Positions 26,037-38,814 of a stretch of DNA of 64,000 bases are shown piece after piece. The stretch lies in NCBI GenBank assembly GCA_963978545.1, contig OZ021727.1:46227385-46291384 (forward strand), read 5' to 3'. Under the pieces are notes generated by a model. That model worked only from the letters and a program-made list of their open reading frames with translations. It ran no database searches and was not told the DNA's origin. The stretch comes from Linyphia triangularis. Lineage: Eukaryota; Arthropoda; Arachnida; Araneae; Linyphiidae. Numbering within the stretch: position 1 is the first letter of the stretch; each line of letters begins with the position of its first letter. Made by a program: the position numbers and the translations under genes.

Positions 26037-28560
26037 CTGTGAGGATTAAAAACATTAAAGCATTAAATACATGTTTATTCTAGGTGTATAATTTTAAATT
26101 AGGATGCAAAGATTTTTGAAACAGATTTCAGATGTGATGGAGATCGGCATGAATACCAATACAACATAGACGTGGCAGTAGTAAGAATAAAAATAGCTCA
26201 TACAAATTTAATTGTGGCTTGTTTTACAGGAGTCTTTCAGTTCTAAGAATTTAATAACGCGTGTAAAGCGATATTTTGTATAAGTCGATTTTTGAATAGC
26301 TTCGGCCCTTTTTGCCTCGGCAGACCAAAGATTCATGATATACTAACACTTCTCTAAATTCTATAAAAATGCAGAATAATGTTCGATGGGTACTTAAACT
26401 TGCAGTCGTCCCAAAGACTCTAACGAGAACTGGTGTGAGGCAAAGTATTAATAACCATCTAAAAATTATATGCTTTAATTCGAGAAGGATTTATGAAGTT
26501 TTATAAGCGTAAGATGCAACTACAACATATTTTCTAACTAAGGCTTAATTTGTCAAGATAATTTAATATTTCCCCACCTCATATAGGATAAAATGTATAA
26601 GCATTGTAAAAATTAAACATTTAATTTACGTTTAATTTTTGTATTGTGAAATTTAAAATCGGTATGTACACAAATTTATAAATAAAAGTCGGTTTCGAAA
26701 ACTTTTGTTTTGTACTGAATACTACTAGATTGAAGAATACGATATTCTATTTATCTTAAATCAAAATATCAAATATCAATTTTAAATTCATATCTCCACA
26801 AATGAAATGATTTGATAAAACTGATATGCTTAAATCAATAAAATTTAAATCTTTGATTAAATTAAATGTCACAGAAAAAAAGTTATATTCAATACGCATG
26901 AATCGTCCATAATGCTATGTTTAAGTGTTAGCAAAGCCATAACAGGACAGAAATTTGACTACCTTCACAACTGGGAGCCATTGATTTCTTTAATAATGTA
27001 ACATATAAGAAAATAAGTACTGATTTTTATTTGCAAGGAATATTAAACTCTTTCTACATCCTTGTTTTCCTATTTCTTAATTCTTAAATTAATCAATTCT
27101 TAGTCTTTATACAATTTTTTTTTTTACAAAGTCAACTAAATGCGCAGATTTGAATTCCTTTTTTAATTAAATTTCTATACGAGCTTTGTCAATTGCAGAT
27201 TGCTTTTAAATATTCGATCAATAAGCTTAAGGATTGAATAACATAGTATTAAGTATTAAATTGTTGCGATTAAAATAAGATACTTTATTTGTAATTCATT
27301 TTCTTCTTCAAAGGAAATTCGAATGTAAAAAATTAAGTTTAATTTGGGAATTGAGAAATTGAATTGAATATAAATTTTTTATTATTAACTTTTAAAAATG
27401 AGAATATTTTTAAGGATTTGATATATTGTAGATTCTCAGTGACAGATTAATCTAATATCAAATATTGAATATTTTTACATTTTAAGTTTGATTCAAAGTA
27501 GATTAAAGTACAATTACTTGAATATTTTTAATAAACTATGTATCTCATATCTTTATTTAATGAGTTTATTTTTTAAATAATGTTTTCAATCAAACTGTAT
27601 TCGGTATTTTTTATGTCAATTATGTTTGTCAATTACATAAATTAACTTATTAAAATATTTTATTGAAAGTATCCACGTTTATACTCAATTTTTAAATGCA
27701 TAAACGAAAATGATTACAATAACAGTTATTATTTTAATCAATTTTTAACAAAAATAGAAGATTAAATTTAATCCTATAAACTGATAAATTTTAAAAAACA
27801 GTTTAAATTAACTACTACTTGGTTTCTTATCTTAATGTGTTTTACAAGAAAGAAACAGTAATAAAAAGTAAAAGAAAATGTTAACGTTGGGGTTGACACT
27901 ATTAATTTTAATGCTTAAGTCATTTTTACTATACAAATGACATGGATTGATTTGTATTTGTAATACAAAACATACTTTTGGACCCGCAAATTTCTGTTTT
28001 TTTCACATAGTGAAGTATTTTAATGTAATTTTTAATGATAAAAGAAATCGGTACGAAAGGATCCAAATATGGTATGACTGTTAGTAAAGCAATAGCATTT
28101 TCCCCTAAAATTTTTTTTTCTTCTAAAATTGAACTTGTATTATCTTTTAATGAAAAGTTTCAATGTCAAATATAAAGTTTAAGTTAAAAAAATATTAGAC
28201 AATGAATAATTGCTGATACAGGGAAAAAAAGCAAAGACTCAAAATTTCTCGCAATATATCTTACTAGAATATAATTCACTGCTATTTTTACATTGTTTCT
28301 ACTCGAATGAATTTCACACAAACTTGCAACCTAATAAAATTAAAGCCAAATTAGGAAAACATAATTTGACTAACTAAAATAAACGTCAAACGCCTTCCGA
28401 ACCCACAATTTAATTTATGTATTTAAAAGATAAACTTAAACTGTAATAACTGTGATTGTGAACACCATTGTCAAATGTCCAGTATTGTTAGAGGCGTAGC
28501 TTCCACATACTACATGTAGTTAGCAAATCTTAAGGAAAATGGAGAAATGTGTAATCTCAC
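26037..28560. other. intron between exons G and H
   Basis: A 2.5 kb AT-rich intron. Apart from the foldback-family fragment at 26285-26415 I see nothing. Confidence 0.65.
26285..26415. mobile_element. fragment of the foldback family of 6020-7227
   Basis: It shares CCTCGGCAGACCA, TTCTATAAAAA and ATGTTCGATGGG...TGCAGTCG in the same order and spacing as 6750-6890. The rest of the element is absent. Confidence 0.8.
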
Positions 28561-28763
28561 CTTCATACAGAATCCCTCTGTCTGTTTCAATATGTAAGGC
28601 CTCGTCGCCTCCCGATCCCCGTGTCTTCGGCCGCTTCTGGGTTTTCCCTTGTTAATCCAGTCAGACCAATAGGAACAAACAGGGGTGGTAAATATCAACC
28701 CTCTAGAAGGAGTTGTTACTCTTGGAGTCAATGGTTTAGGCTTGAAAGTGACCACTTCAAACT
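28561..28763 (-). CDS. Hml: hemocytin-like exon G: Thr/Pro linker and start of WxxW domain 2
   Basis: This 203 bp exon begins with a Pro/Thr linker (VTFKPKPLTPRVTTPSRG, then IFTTPV). It continues into CSYWSDWINKGKPRSG, where W-S-D-W is the second WxxW signature, and ends TEGFCMK. Two bases complete the codon from exon F and the end is phase 0 with donor GTGAGA. A second AG two bases inside would break the phase, so the first AG is used. The exon includes both the linker and the first third of the domain, unlike WxxW domain 1, where the intron falls earlier. Confidence 0.87.
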
Positions 28764-29718
28764 CTGAAAATAAAATATTGCCATTGTTAGACTACTTAGG
28801 TGCTATTTATTTATGGTCAGACATTATTTTAAGGTTATTATTTAAATCTTGTTTTACAGCTTTAACAATACCTTAGATTAAATCTATGAAAAATTATTAT
28901 TTTTTCCGTTATTTATGGTGTATCCAGATCGTGGCACATTTATTGCATAAACATTAAAAAAATGAAATGTTTGATTATTTTACTATCTCGGTTTTGAGGC
29001 CTGATATTATTTTATATAACTTAAGAGATTTTTTTTTGAAAAAAGAAACAAATAATTTTTTTCAATAACGTAAATTTTATTTCCTAATTTCCTAATAATG
29101 TAAACTTTAGTAATTTGTAAATTGGAGCTTAATAAGCATAAAAAAATAAATATGACAAAATAATTACCCTGTGTAATTTACCACTCAACCTAAATGTAGG
29201 TCAAAATTGAAGCAGATTGAGTGGTTCCAGAAGTAAATGTTCTAAAATCTTAAGTTCGTCTTATTTGAGGCACTTACTTTAATACTCATCGTGTTTATTT
29301 GAATTTGTTAGTAAATCAATTTTGAATAGAAGTGTGTGCACGCATAAAAAGTTATTTATGTTTAGTACTAGTTATCTGAAAAATCTTTATATAGAAGTAT
29401 TATATTAAACTTATCGAAAAGTCGTTACGTTGTCCTAAAGAAATACCAAAATCAACAAAACATTTTTAATTTTAAAGCCAACATAAATAATGAAGGGTGT
29501 AAATTTACAAATATATGTATATACGAATGGCATTTTTTGTAAAATTTAGGAATTACGCTAATCCGTGTTCTATTTAACCTCATTTCTAGGTCAAGATTAT
29601 CTTTCTTCAAGAGCGTGTTGCATTCAAGCATGTAAAGAAACTGATTTCTATACTTTTTTTTACGTGAATATTAAAGTCAGAATATTAAAAATATGAAATG
29701 GTAGTATTATCTACTGAC
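28764..29718. other. intron between exons F and G
   Basis: 955 bp of AT-rich sequence; I see no feature. A plus-strand open frame at 28685-28876 is a shadow of exon G. Confidence 0.7.
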
Positions 29719-29851
29719 TAGTATCTTCTTCTTCTAAAGGTTTTATTTTTTCTTCAGGTTCAATTTTCTTACATTCCACTGTTGCAGAACAGATCAGAGT
29801 GTTGTTGAGACACTGACATTTTTCACATCCATTTGTTACAACTTGTCCGGG
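29719..29851 (-). CDS. Hml: hemocytin-like exon F: VWC-like segment and acidic tail
   Basis: This 133 bp exon reads PGQVVTNGCEKCQC, then NNTLICSATVEC, then the charged stretch KKIEPEEKIKPLEEED. PGQVV after GYVLA of exon E, with CxxCxC, matches the short VWC-like unit that follows TIL domains in this family. The acceptor follows ATCTTTCAG. The donor is the weak GTCAGT; a second GT four bases further on would shift the frame into an early stop in exon G, so GTCAGT is the only one that keeps the protein open. The exon ends with one spare base. Confidence 0.82.
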
Positions 29852-29978
29852 CTGAAAGATATTTAAATTAACATTATATGATTTAGTTTTCATTGTTTAA
29901 GTTAACACTTTTCTAAATTTAAATTTACAAAAATTGATTTATCAATAGATTTTTTTAGCTATCATTGTGACTAAAAGT

Positions 29979-30331
29979 AGTCCAGTTATTTTGATGAAAA
30001 CATTAAACAAGTTGCAACAAAAGGTTTTTAAAGTTTCTTAGACTCAGAAAAATGTCATGAACAATATATCAAAAGTATAGAAAAATCTAAGTGGCGGAAT
30101 GTCGCCATATTGGCAGCCATCTTGAATTTCTGCATAATTAGTTATGGGCATTTTACTATTACTATACAAATTCAAGATGGCGGTCAATATGGTGGCGGCC
30201 TACCACCAATTAGAATTTTCTAGACTTTTGATATGTTGCTCAGGAAATTTTTTTTAGTCAAAAAATCATTAAAAACCTTTTGTTGCAATTTATTTATTGT
30301 TTGGCCATTTTTAGCCCTAAAATGACTGGAC
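29979..30331. mobile_element. 353 bp hairpin MITE
   Basis: The arms are inverted along most of their length: AGTCCAGTTATTTT at the left and AATGACTGGAC at the right, TTGCAACAAAAGGTTTTTAA against its complement, and CCATATTGGCAGCCATCTTG against CAAGATGGCGGTCAATATGG, around a short AT core. Confidence 0.85.
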
Positions 30332-31845
30332 GTGAGATTTATATTAATAATAATTTGATTATGTTGCCTAATTTACGTCTTTGAAAATGGTTTAAGTTTC
30401 ATTTTGAATGCTTTTTATTTCGGTTAACTTTCGGTACAGAGTAATTTTTTGTATGAATGTGATTTCCTCCCAAGAATATTGTTTAATGGGATTTTTTGCT
30501 TGAAAGGTGTTGTGTGTGAAGACAAATTCCTTAAAAGTGTTTAGTTTTTAAAAATAAATTATTCATTTAATATCGTACTCTTTAATTGTTAAAACCATTT
30601 TGAGTAACTTTGCAATTTACACTTATATCCTATCTGCAATATTCAGATAAATGAATCCCGAAACCACCTGACACACTGTGTTAAAATAGCTTAATTCTTG
30701 GAAATCACTAGAGAATTTTACTATGACTATAATGATCTTCTTTCGGATCGTATGCAAAGATGGTGAAAGTTTCAATAATGTACTTCGTTGTTGTAGTTTA
30801 TAAATGGCTTAAAGTCATTGTTCAATAAGATTTAGTTTACGAACTGTAAGATGATTATTTGTTATTAAGTAACTTCATGTAAAGGTCTATCTCTATATTA
30901 ATTTTATATTCATTTAATACTTTAGTGGCATTAATTTTCTGCTTTGAATTAGTAATACTTTCTTTGAAGTATCTAGAGGGTGGTAAGAGTGGTATTGAAT
31001 TATATGTTATGTACTTTCAATTATATTGTGAAAGTTGCATTTTCCACCTAGTGGATTTATTCTTTCCTATTCAGGTAACCTTAATTTGAAAGATTTTATG
31101 TATCTTTTCCTAAAAAAGTAAATAACATAGAAGTATAATTGTTTTCACATCAGACATTTAATGCGCTACTGAAATTATATTTTAAATTTTATTTCATCTG
31201 AATATAAATCCTGTTGGATTTATTTCATTTCTTAGATGAATTATACTTTAGAATTTGCAATAACATATTCCCTTATGATTTTAAAACGTTGTTTCTTTCA
31301 TGGAAATAAATGTATTTTGTATTTTTTTTTCTGATTGATTACAATAAAAACGTTAGGACAGTTATGCTTACTTGACGACATGTAGTATTAAATTGTCATT
31401 CAGTTCCAACAGTGTTTTTTTTTTATCCAAACTGATGTCCATAATCCCTACTTGCAGGAAACAATCCCATTTTATAGGTAATCAATGATTTACATACAAG
31501 ATGCAGCTATTAGTTTTTCAAGAATTTTTTTTACGGAAAATTTAGCGAGGAAAATTTAAAAGGGTGTGTAAACATTTTCATAATAAGCTTGCTAAAGGTT
31601 TACACTGTTCATGGGCTAGTCTAGAATCATCCTTTATGGAAGGATTGCCATCGTTTGCTTTTTCACCAAACCCATGTCATGGGGATTTAATCTGCAACCA
31701 TGTCTAATGACAAATAAAAGACAAGGGTTTCGTAAGTTTGCATGTTATCTAGATAAAAGCAAAGTTGGGAATACATAAAATATATATATTCAAAACCTCA
31801 TATTTTTGTTATTTTATTTTTTTAATAGTAGAAAAAAGAATGCAA

Positions 31846-32500
31846 AATGTCCGGTGTATCAGCCTGAGAATCGCCTAATAAACTTATCTAGCAAAATGTT
31901 TTAAAATTATGCCGACTTTGAGTAACAAGTAGTGTAAAGTATGTATAATTTGTCTGACAAAATATACAAAAATTGCAACTATAAAAATATCTTTGTTTCC
32001 CACTCACAAAAATAGTATCTCTCGTGCATCGCTTACAGAATGTCCTATGCGGCAGTTTCAAATGTCCCATGCGTCAGTTCACGTTTTTGTTTATTAAATC
32101 CACAAAAATAATCTTTTTGCAAAAATTTTTAATAGGTATAGTATTATTAACATTTGCTCAAATGTACCTAAGAATTTCATAATTTTAGTGCTGATAAATT
32201 CAGAAAAAATTTGAACTTTTGTCTTGAAAGTAATTTTCTTCTATTTCTCCGTGTCCCGTGTGTCAGCTGCAAAATATCCCTAATGTAGCTCTTGCGCCTT
32301 AACCCTCCCCCCCAATTCGTGTGTCAGTTGCCTATAAATCTGTATTTGACCTAGTTAAAATTATTTTTCTATATAACTTTGAAACCAATAAAATTAGAAA
32401 AAACGAACATATTAGTATATTCATCACTAGTTTGTTTTTCTAATTTGTTTAATAGTGTAAAAAACAGCTCAAAATGTCCTTTGCATCAGCCAGAAAATTG
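31846..32500. repeat. diverged motif repeat, consensus near AAATGTCCNRTGNRTCAG
   Basis: About five irregularly spaced copies (near 31846, 32038, 32060, 32255 and 32472), with a longer match between 31836-31900 and 32446-32510. The function is unknown; no coding pattern holds across copies. Confidence 0.55.
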
Positions 32501-33134
32501 CCCAAATATATTTTAAAGAAAAGGTGTTTGTGGCTGAGGGTAGAGATCTATCAAAAAATGTAATTATGTGTAAGAGTATTGGGAACTCAGAAATCGAGGT
32601 TTTCGTTCTTTTCACTTGGTAACTATCAAGAATGGTTTGAAAATAGTTAACGAAAACAGTATACAACAAGGATTATACAATGCTAAAATAATCTTCAGTA
32701 TTAATTTCATTTTCTGTTGCCAAAACTTTTTTTTATTTTCAATCAACTTATTTAATTAAAATTAATTGTTTTTAGTTTGTTATATCATACACTAATACAG
32801 ATATAAGATTATACAGTTACCATGTTTATAAATTTGTCTAAGGTAAACATTCTTTGCAAAAAAAAAAAGAAAAAAAAAAAAAAAAAAGATCTAACCAATT
32901 TTGTAGTCAAATTTTCACCAAGGTCGCCTATTAAAATAGTAATATAATTTTGACAGTATAAACTCCAAATTGGTTAGTTTTATGTTATGTCTGTCCATTA
33001 TATTCTATCATCGTGCACCCTAAGTTGCAGAGTCTTTTCATAAGCACATTTTTTTGTCATAAAATTACAAATTTTCACCTGTTTTTGAAGTATATCATGT
33101 ATATCATGATATAAAATAACAAATAAATACTTAC

Positions 33135-33361
33135 AGCTAATACGTATCCACTATCCAAATTGCATGTGCACTGATCTGGCATAACGCATGTTTCTGCGTC
33201 TCTTGCAAAATAAGGGAGCTGACAGACTTTTTTTGCACAACCTGCTGCGCATTTTTGTCCATCGCACAAACCTTTCCCATCCATCTCTTCTTTGAGGGAA
33301 TGACAGGAATTTTCGCAGTCGAAAGCACATTCGTCCCATTTTTGTTCTGGGGGACAAGTGG
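33135..33361 (-). CDS. Hml: hemocytin-like exon E: second TIL domain
   Basis: This 227 bp exon reads TCPPEQKWDECAFDC, then CDGQKCAAGC, CQLPYFARDAETC and MPDQCTC, ending NLDSGYVLA. It is a complete TIL cysteine framework followed by the GYVLA run-in to a VWC-like segment. The first two bases (CC) join G from exon D to make Ala; the end is phase 0 with a strong donor GTAAGTATTT. The acceptor follows TTCTTTTCTTCAG. Two overlapping open frames on this strand are shadows without the cysteine pattern. A MITE begins only about 130 bp upstream of the acceptor. Confidence 0.9.
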
Positions 33362-33489
33362 CTGAAGAAAAGAAAAATAAAATCGAATTTGAATACGTTG
33401 TGTATTAAGTTCATGTTTCATTAATGTCCCAATAATGGACATAAGATAAAAAGAACTAACAAGAGCAGAATATTGTAAATGTATCTATT

Positions 33490-33939
33490 GGGTGGTCATA
33501 AAGAAACTTTGCCAATATATGGTCCTCTAGCGGACGTTCCGTTCAGAGACCAATACATATGAATACCTCGGCGTTCTGTGATTGGTGTCTTTGGCCTCTG
33601 TCATATGCAAATTTCTTCCATGCGCCCCCCGATCGTGTTTTTATTGGCCACTCGCAGAGCTCATATAGTGTTCGTTTTTTGTGATACAAGTACGGTTCCA
33701 AGGCTCTTTAGGGTTTTGGCATGCGCTGGTTACTTTGCGATGGTAAAAAGTAGGCGTAGCCATTGGAAAATTTCGAGTTTTTGTACCTATAATAGTAACC
33801 GTGAGTGCCATTTTGTTGCCATTCGTGGAATCCCGAGTTCATACCTCTGAAAAACCGTACGTAAAATATGATCTCGATCTATTGAAAGGAACGGTCGCTA
33901 GAGGTTCATATATTAGTAAAGTTTTTTTTATGAGAACCT
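33490..33939. mobile_element. 450 bp MITE, less AT-rich than its surroundings
   Basis: The ends GGTGGTCATAAAGAAACTTT and the complement of the right end, GGTTCTCATAAAAAAAACTT, continue inward through AATATATG...CCTCTAGCG...CGTTCC, giving terminal inverted repeats of about 55 bp. The interior is richer in G and C than the intron. The open frame at 33578-33850 is inside it and has no known domain. Confidence 0.85.
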
Positions 33940-34606
33940 TTGTAATATATATTCAGCGTTTTTATACTTTGAATTGAAAATGGTACATGTAAAAAAAATT
34001 AAGGTTCCTACGTATCAACTCAACAAGTTTCTTAAAAATTGCGAGATATATTCATAAAAAATTATTGATATCACAATAGCATTAGGTGGTTGATTGATGC
34101 TATTTATCTGGAACTAATTTCAATGATTTTATCAAGGAATTAATCTTAGTTCGAATGATATTCGCTCAGAATTTAGAATTACTAAATATATGAATATATT
34201 TACTTGATTGATATTCGGAAATTTTACAGATTCCTATTCATATGAGATTCTTGAATTACTTTAAAGATTTCTGACTCTGTCGTTAGCCAAAGTTGCCGGG
34301 ACCAAATCCTGGGCTAGGCATGGATGCTCGTTCTGGTTTGGAAACAATAACAAGCGGTAGGTTCCGGCATGATTAGCCGTCAGTGGGTTAAAAAAAAAAA
34401 AGGTAATTAAGCTTACAAACCAAGTAACAAAACCACCTGACTCTGTCATTATTGATATTCCGTTTTCGAATAACATATGTACGTAATGTTCATACCATTT
34501 TAACAGTAAATAATGTGTAGAGTCACAAAATAGTCTTTTAAGCTTCGGTCGTCGAAACCATTTATTCAGTTACTTGGGAGAGAAGCACATGTCTTTAAAA
34601 CAAAGC

Positions 34607-35136
34607 AATGGACAATTCCCGCATTTTTAAATTTTTTTTTATTCAATTCTAAATGTTTCGAAAAGGCCTTAAACATAAAAATTTCTGCTCAATGCGTTTT
34701 TTCTTTTTTGTAATTTGTGATCAAAATTACCTTGTTAGAGATTGGCGAGAAAACGACTCATTTTGTTGGCATTGAACGTGACGTAAAGAGATCTCAAACA
34801 TCTTGGCTTGAAATGAAGCAGCGAAAACCAGATTTGCAAGTTTCTCGCAAATCACGCCAACCTGTACAGAATGTGGCAATAGTCTAAGAACGAAAACTTT
34901 TTTAACGATAATTATTTGGCAGAAACCTCACGATAACCATAGAAACGCAGAGATCTCTTTACGTCACGAATTTTGTTGACTGTTTTGGCTCGGTTTTGGG
35001 GCATTTTCTTTTCTTAAAATTTAAATAACTAATTTTTTTTTAAGAACTTTTGTTTAAATACTTGGAATCAGAAAGAAATTTATCATAAATATGCACTAAT
35101 TTAATTCGTTTTTAAAAAATACGGGAATTGTCCATT
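34607..35136. mobile_element. 530 bp MITE with AATGGACAATTCCCG termini
   Basis: The left end AATGGACAATTCCCGCATTT and the right end ACGGGAATTGTCCATT are inverted. Inner blocks ACGTAAAGAGATCTC and GAGATCTCTTTACGT are also inverted. A second, diverged copy in the opposite orientation lies at 58731-59150. Confidence 0.88.
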
Positions 35137-36164
35137 ATCGATCGAATCAATTCGTAGTAGTCCCATAGAAATCTAGAAAAAGATTGTACTCCAAAGAGCA
35201 AGGGTTTGGACGAGGTAGCAGAAAATAAATGACTACTAGGATTGTTTTCTAACTACGCAGTTCAGCTCTTGAATATTAATTATCTGTAACTGCAAGGAAA
35301 AGCGCCGATTTAAGGCCAATTCTCATGAGTAGGTTGTTAAAAAGTGGGAACGTCATTGAATGAAAATGATGAACGGAGAATTGACTTAAAAATATAAGCC
35401 CCACTTTGAAAGGAAAAATTAAATTATAAAGAAATACTTAAATAATTGGTATATCATTACATGCATATATTTTAGTGGACTTTGAGAGAATAAAGAGAGG
35501 ACGAAGAGAGAACAGATCGCCGTCATTAGCAACCAACTGTATAAATAGCGAAAATCTAGAGTAATTCCAAATAATTCAGTATTCGATTCTGAAAAATTTA
35601 TAGTATTCGCAATAAATTATCTTTAAAATATTTGATGAATATAAAATCAGCTAGTTTTAATTATTTTACCGCCAAGATCCGAAAAGCAAGACCTCAAAAC
35701 TAAACCAAAAAATGTATTAAGATAATTTCAGTAAACGAGACATTTAAGCTGTATTCAAAGCTGATTGTCTGATTTAAATAAAAAGAACGAATTTTCAAAA
35801 TAAATTGTCGTATAAGTGGTTGGAAAGCTAATTTTTCAATTTTTTTTATCAGAATTTTTTTATTTATGAAGTATGCTTTTGGTTATTTATAATATCGCAA
35901 ACAAGTTAGAATACAGGCAAATGATTGTTATATTTTTCTCTTTCATGTTTTGTATTATAGGTTTTCATTCAAATGAACATATATAGAGGAAGCCATTAAA
36001 ATAATATCACTCGGTTTAGAAAATTATTCAATCGAATACAATATTAATTTAGTGTGGGTTATGAGTTATATTATTAGTGATATAAGCGTTTAACTATATT
36101 TTAAAAATAGGGCATAGTGAGACAAAAATAATATTTCTAATAAGGTTCAATTTTTCCCCCGGTC

Positions 36165-36213
<49 letters not shown>

Positions 36214-36314
36214 AATTCAATTAAATAGTTGAAAAAAAAAACCCTCATGTACATACTTATATTTCATGTACAGTACCCCCCAAAAAAACCCCAGAATGAT
36301 GGCTATATCTTTTA

Positions 36315-36932
36315 TTCTAATTGTTGAAATAACAGACAAAAGGTACCGTTGTAAATTGTGAAAGGTTTTTAATAATTGTAGGTAGTTTTTTTTATCATGA
36401 GGGGTCATCTACATATTAAAACAGAACCAAACTTTAAAAAGTTCAATAGCAACCTCCTAATATTATTCCATATTTGGATTCAGCATTAAAAAAGAATGCG
36501 AAATACAAAAATTCGTAATTTTCTAATGAATGGTTTGTAATTTAAATGATAAAAAGAAAATTATAAATTAATGTTAAATAAAAAAGTTGGTTTTTTGGCC
36601 ATAAATACTTAAATAATTAATATATTTCAGTAATTTTTTTTTCAAAAGGTAGTTTGTAAATGGCCAAACATAAATAGCAATCAGCTTTTGAATCAATTTC
36701 TTTTTTAATAATTAATTATTAATTAATAAAGCAATTAAATTTTTTTTTTGAATAGAAACATATATTTTTTTTGCTTTCATTAGATTTACCATGGTCTAAA
36801 ACCCCCCATAATTTTTTTTCTTTCCATTTTGACTATTAGTTCTCGATTTTTTAGAGAAAATGTAAAAAACGCTCACTTTAAGAGACCGTATAGTAGACGA
36901 CTTTTGAAAACTATCAAAGATTAATTCAAGGT
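36315..36932 (+). repeat. repeat family A, copy 1
   Basis: It shares a colinear series of blocks with 39380-40030: GAACCAAACT, CAATAG...CC-TAATATT, CCATATTT, TTAATTATTAATTAATAAA, GGTC-AAAACC and the GGACCATA-like end. It is immediately followed by the first 55 bp of family C. Confidence 0.75.
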
Positions 36933-36987
36933 AAACTAGAGGTGTGGAAAATCGCATTACATTCAGTTATCGTATAACCGATAATTT
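36933..36987 (+). repeat. family C, start fragment
   Basis: AAACTAGAGGTGTGGAAAAT matches the start of the full copies; the rest is cut off by the hairpin at 36988. Confidence 0.7.
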
Positions 36988-37329
36988 AAAAACTAAGAAA
37001 CACTTGAGCACGTGAGCTTTAATAGGAAAGTGAACTAAAAAGTAAAAGATAATTTTAAATAAGTTTGAAATAAGAATAGTGATTAACAAGAAATATTTAT
37101 TTTATCGTAAAAAAGCGTGGGGTGCTTGATGTCAATTTTTTGTAAATATTTAATGACAGATATTGGTAAAAGTAGAGCCATTATGAAAATATTTTAAAAA
37201 GCACCCCACGCTTTTGTACGATAAAATAAATATTTCTTGCTAATCACTCTATTCTTATTTCAAACTTATTTAAAATTATCTTCTACTTTTTAGTTCACTT
37301 TTCTATTAAAGCGTGTTTCTTAGTTTTTT
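36988..37329. repeat. long hairpin, arms about 130 bp, loop about 73 bp
   Basis: The left arm (36988-37125) and right arm (37199-37329) are near-perfect reverse complements, for example AGCGTGGGGTGCT and AGCACCCCACGCT. The left arm has about 13 extra bases near 37003. Part of the right arm is duplicated again at 37345-37391. It is probably a MITE. Confidence 0.92.
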
Positions 37330-37797
37330 TAATCTATTGATTATTTTCTACTTTTTAGTTTGATTTTCTATTAAAGCGTGTTTTTTAGTTTTATAAATTA
37401 TTAATTATTTTTTCTGTAAACTATCAATTTTTTTTAAAATTTGCTTTCTTAAATTCCATTTATTTAAAACAACATTTTTTAAGCAATTTCAATAAGTTAT
37501 CCTTTAAAAATTTTACTGAATCATGTGACTTTTTCATTTTATAAATAATTTCAACGATCTAGTTACATTTGTGTTTATAGTGAAATATTTCTGTAAAATA
37601 TTCATGCTTTGCTAAATACTGTTTACTAATGCCTACATTTAATATTTATTAATTTTCTAATTATCAGTAGTATTCGTTATATTGCTGCAATTACAGTTTT
37701 CGATATTTTATTTATTTCGTGTGAAGAATGCACATTTTTAATGTTGTAAATAAATTATGTTACTTTTGCGTTTACTTGCTATTTTTGTATTAATCTT

Positions 37798-38290
37798 AAA
37801 CATGACACTATAAATCCAAGTAGTTTCTGTGCAATTTTAGACTAATACTTGTATTTTTTAATCTTCGTGAAACGCGCCACATTGACCGTTCTATTTCTTC
37901 CGTTGTGAAGAAGAACCTTAAAAATACCTTTCGTTTTATGGAAATTCTCCCTGAAGATCGGTAAAAAAATGGTCGGAATATTTTCGCTCATAAGTGACGT
38001 GTTTTTCAACATAATGCATTGAAATTTTGGTATTCAGGGTAAATGATGTATTCTGAATCGAATGAAATGATAAAAAATAAGGGTTCGTATTGAAATTTTC
38101 GAAGATAGCGTTACTTTTACTTAGTAAACGGTCCGTCAAGAAAAAAAATTGCATCAGATATATAGAAAATCGTAAGCAAAACATTTTGGTGCAAACCGTA
38201 AGATTCTACGATAATTAGAACCGAAGATATAGCTATCGTTCTGTTTTTTTTTTTTGATTTTTTTTGCGTACTGTACATCCTATACTGTAT
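37798..38290 (+). repeat. repeat family B, copy 1 (empty site)
   Basis: It is colinear with 42630-43270: CATAAGTGACGT-TTTTTCAAC, ATGATAAAAAATA-GGGTTC, AATTGCA-CAG, GCAAACCG and TAGAACCGAA-ATATA. It lacks the SINE found in copy 2. Confidence 0.85.
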
Positions 38291-38814
38291 ACTTTCCGAA
38301 AAATAATATACACAAAACATTTAGTAATTTTATTTTCTTAGCTTTCATTTAACTTTGAATTTATGTTTAGCTAACATCAGTGTACATTTCAAAATCAAAA
38401 GTCTCTTGGTTTTTCACATTTACCTTCAATTTAATAAAACGACCATGAAATTTTTTAAAATACATCCAGTGACAAGAAATCTAAATTCGGATTTTTTTTT
38501 CGTGTATACTTTTACTATTGTTAGTGTTACGTGGCATTTAAGTTCCAAAAGCTATAGACTTTGCAAAGATAGTCAAGTGAAATTAGAAAACGATAGATCT
38601 AAAGTCTAAGGATGGTACAGAATAAATCCATAGTGGATGAAAGCACAACGTATGCAAAGTGGAGGGAATTTATATTTGACATCTTTACTGCTCCTCTTTA
38701 CCATGCAGCAGTGACTTTTAAAATAGTTGGCAGAGAATGATTGCCTTATCGACCAAATCCATCGCATTAGAATTTATAAGAGCTTCAAATGTACTGCACG
38801 CAAAAAAAAAAAAA

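Larger units (their letters stand above)
29852..33134. other. intron between exons E and F
   Basis: A 3.3 kb intron with a MITE (29979-30331), diverged tandem motifs (31846-32500) and poly-A (32860-32887). From 30340 to 31840 I see only AT-rich sequence. Confidence 0.7.

Noticed and set aside
28510..28560. Extension of exon G through its donor
   Set aside because: The frame stays open for a few codons, but GTGAGA is a good donor and the WxxW domain resumes exactly in exon H.
33137..33442. Two overlapping minus-strand frames of 87-101 codons at exon E
   Set aside because: The third frame carries the TIL cysteine pattern and agrees in phase with neighbouring exons; these are shadows that run into the intron.
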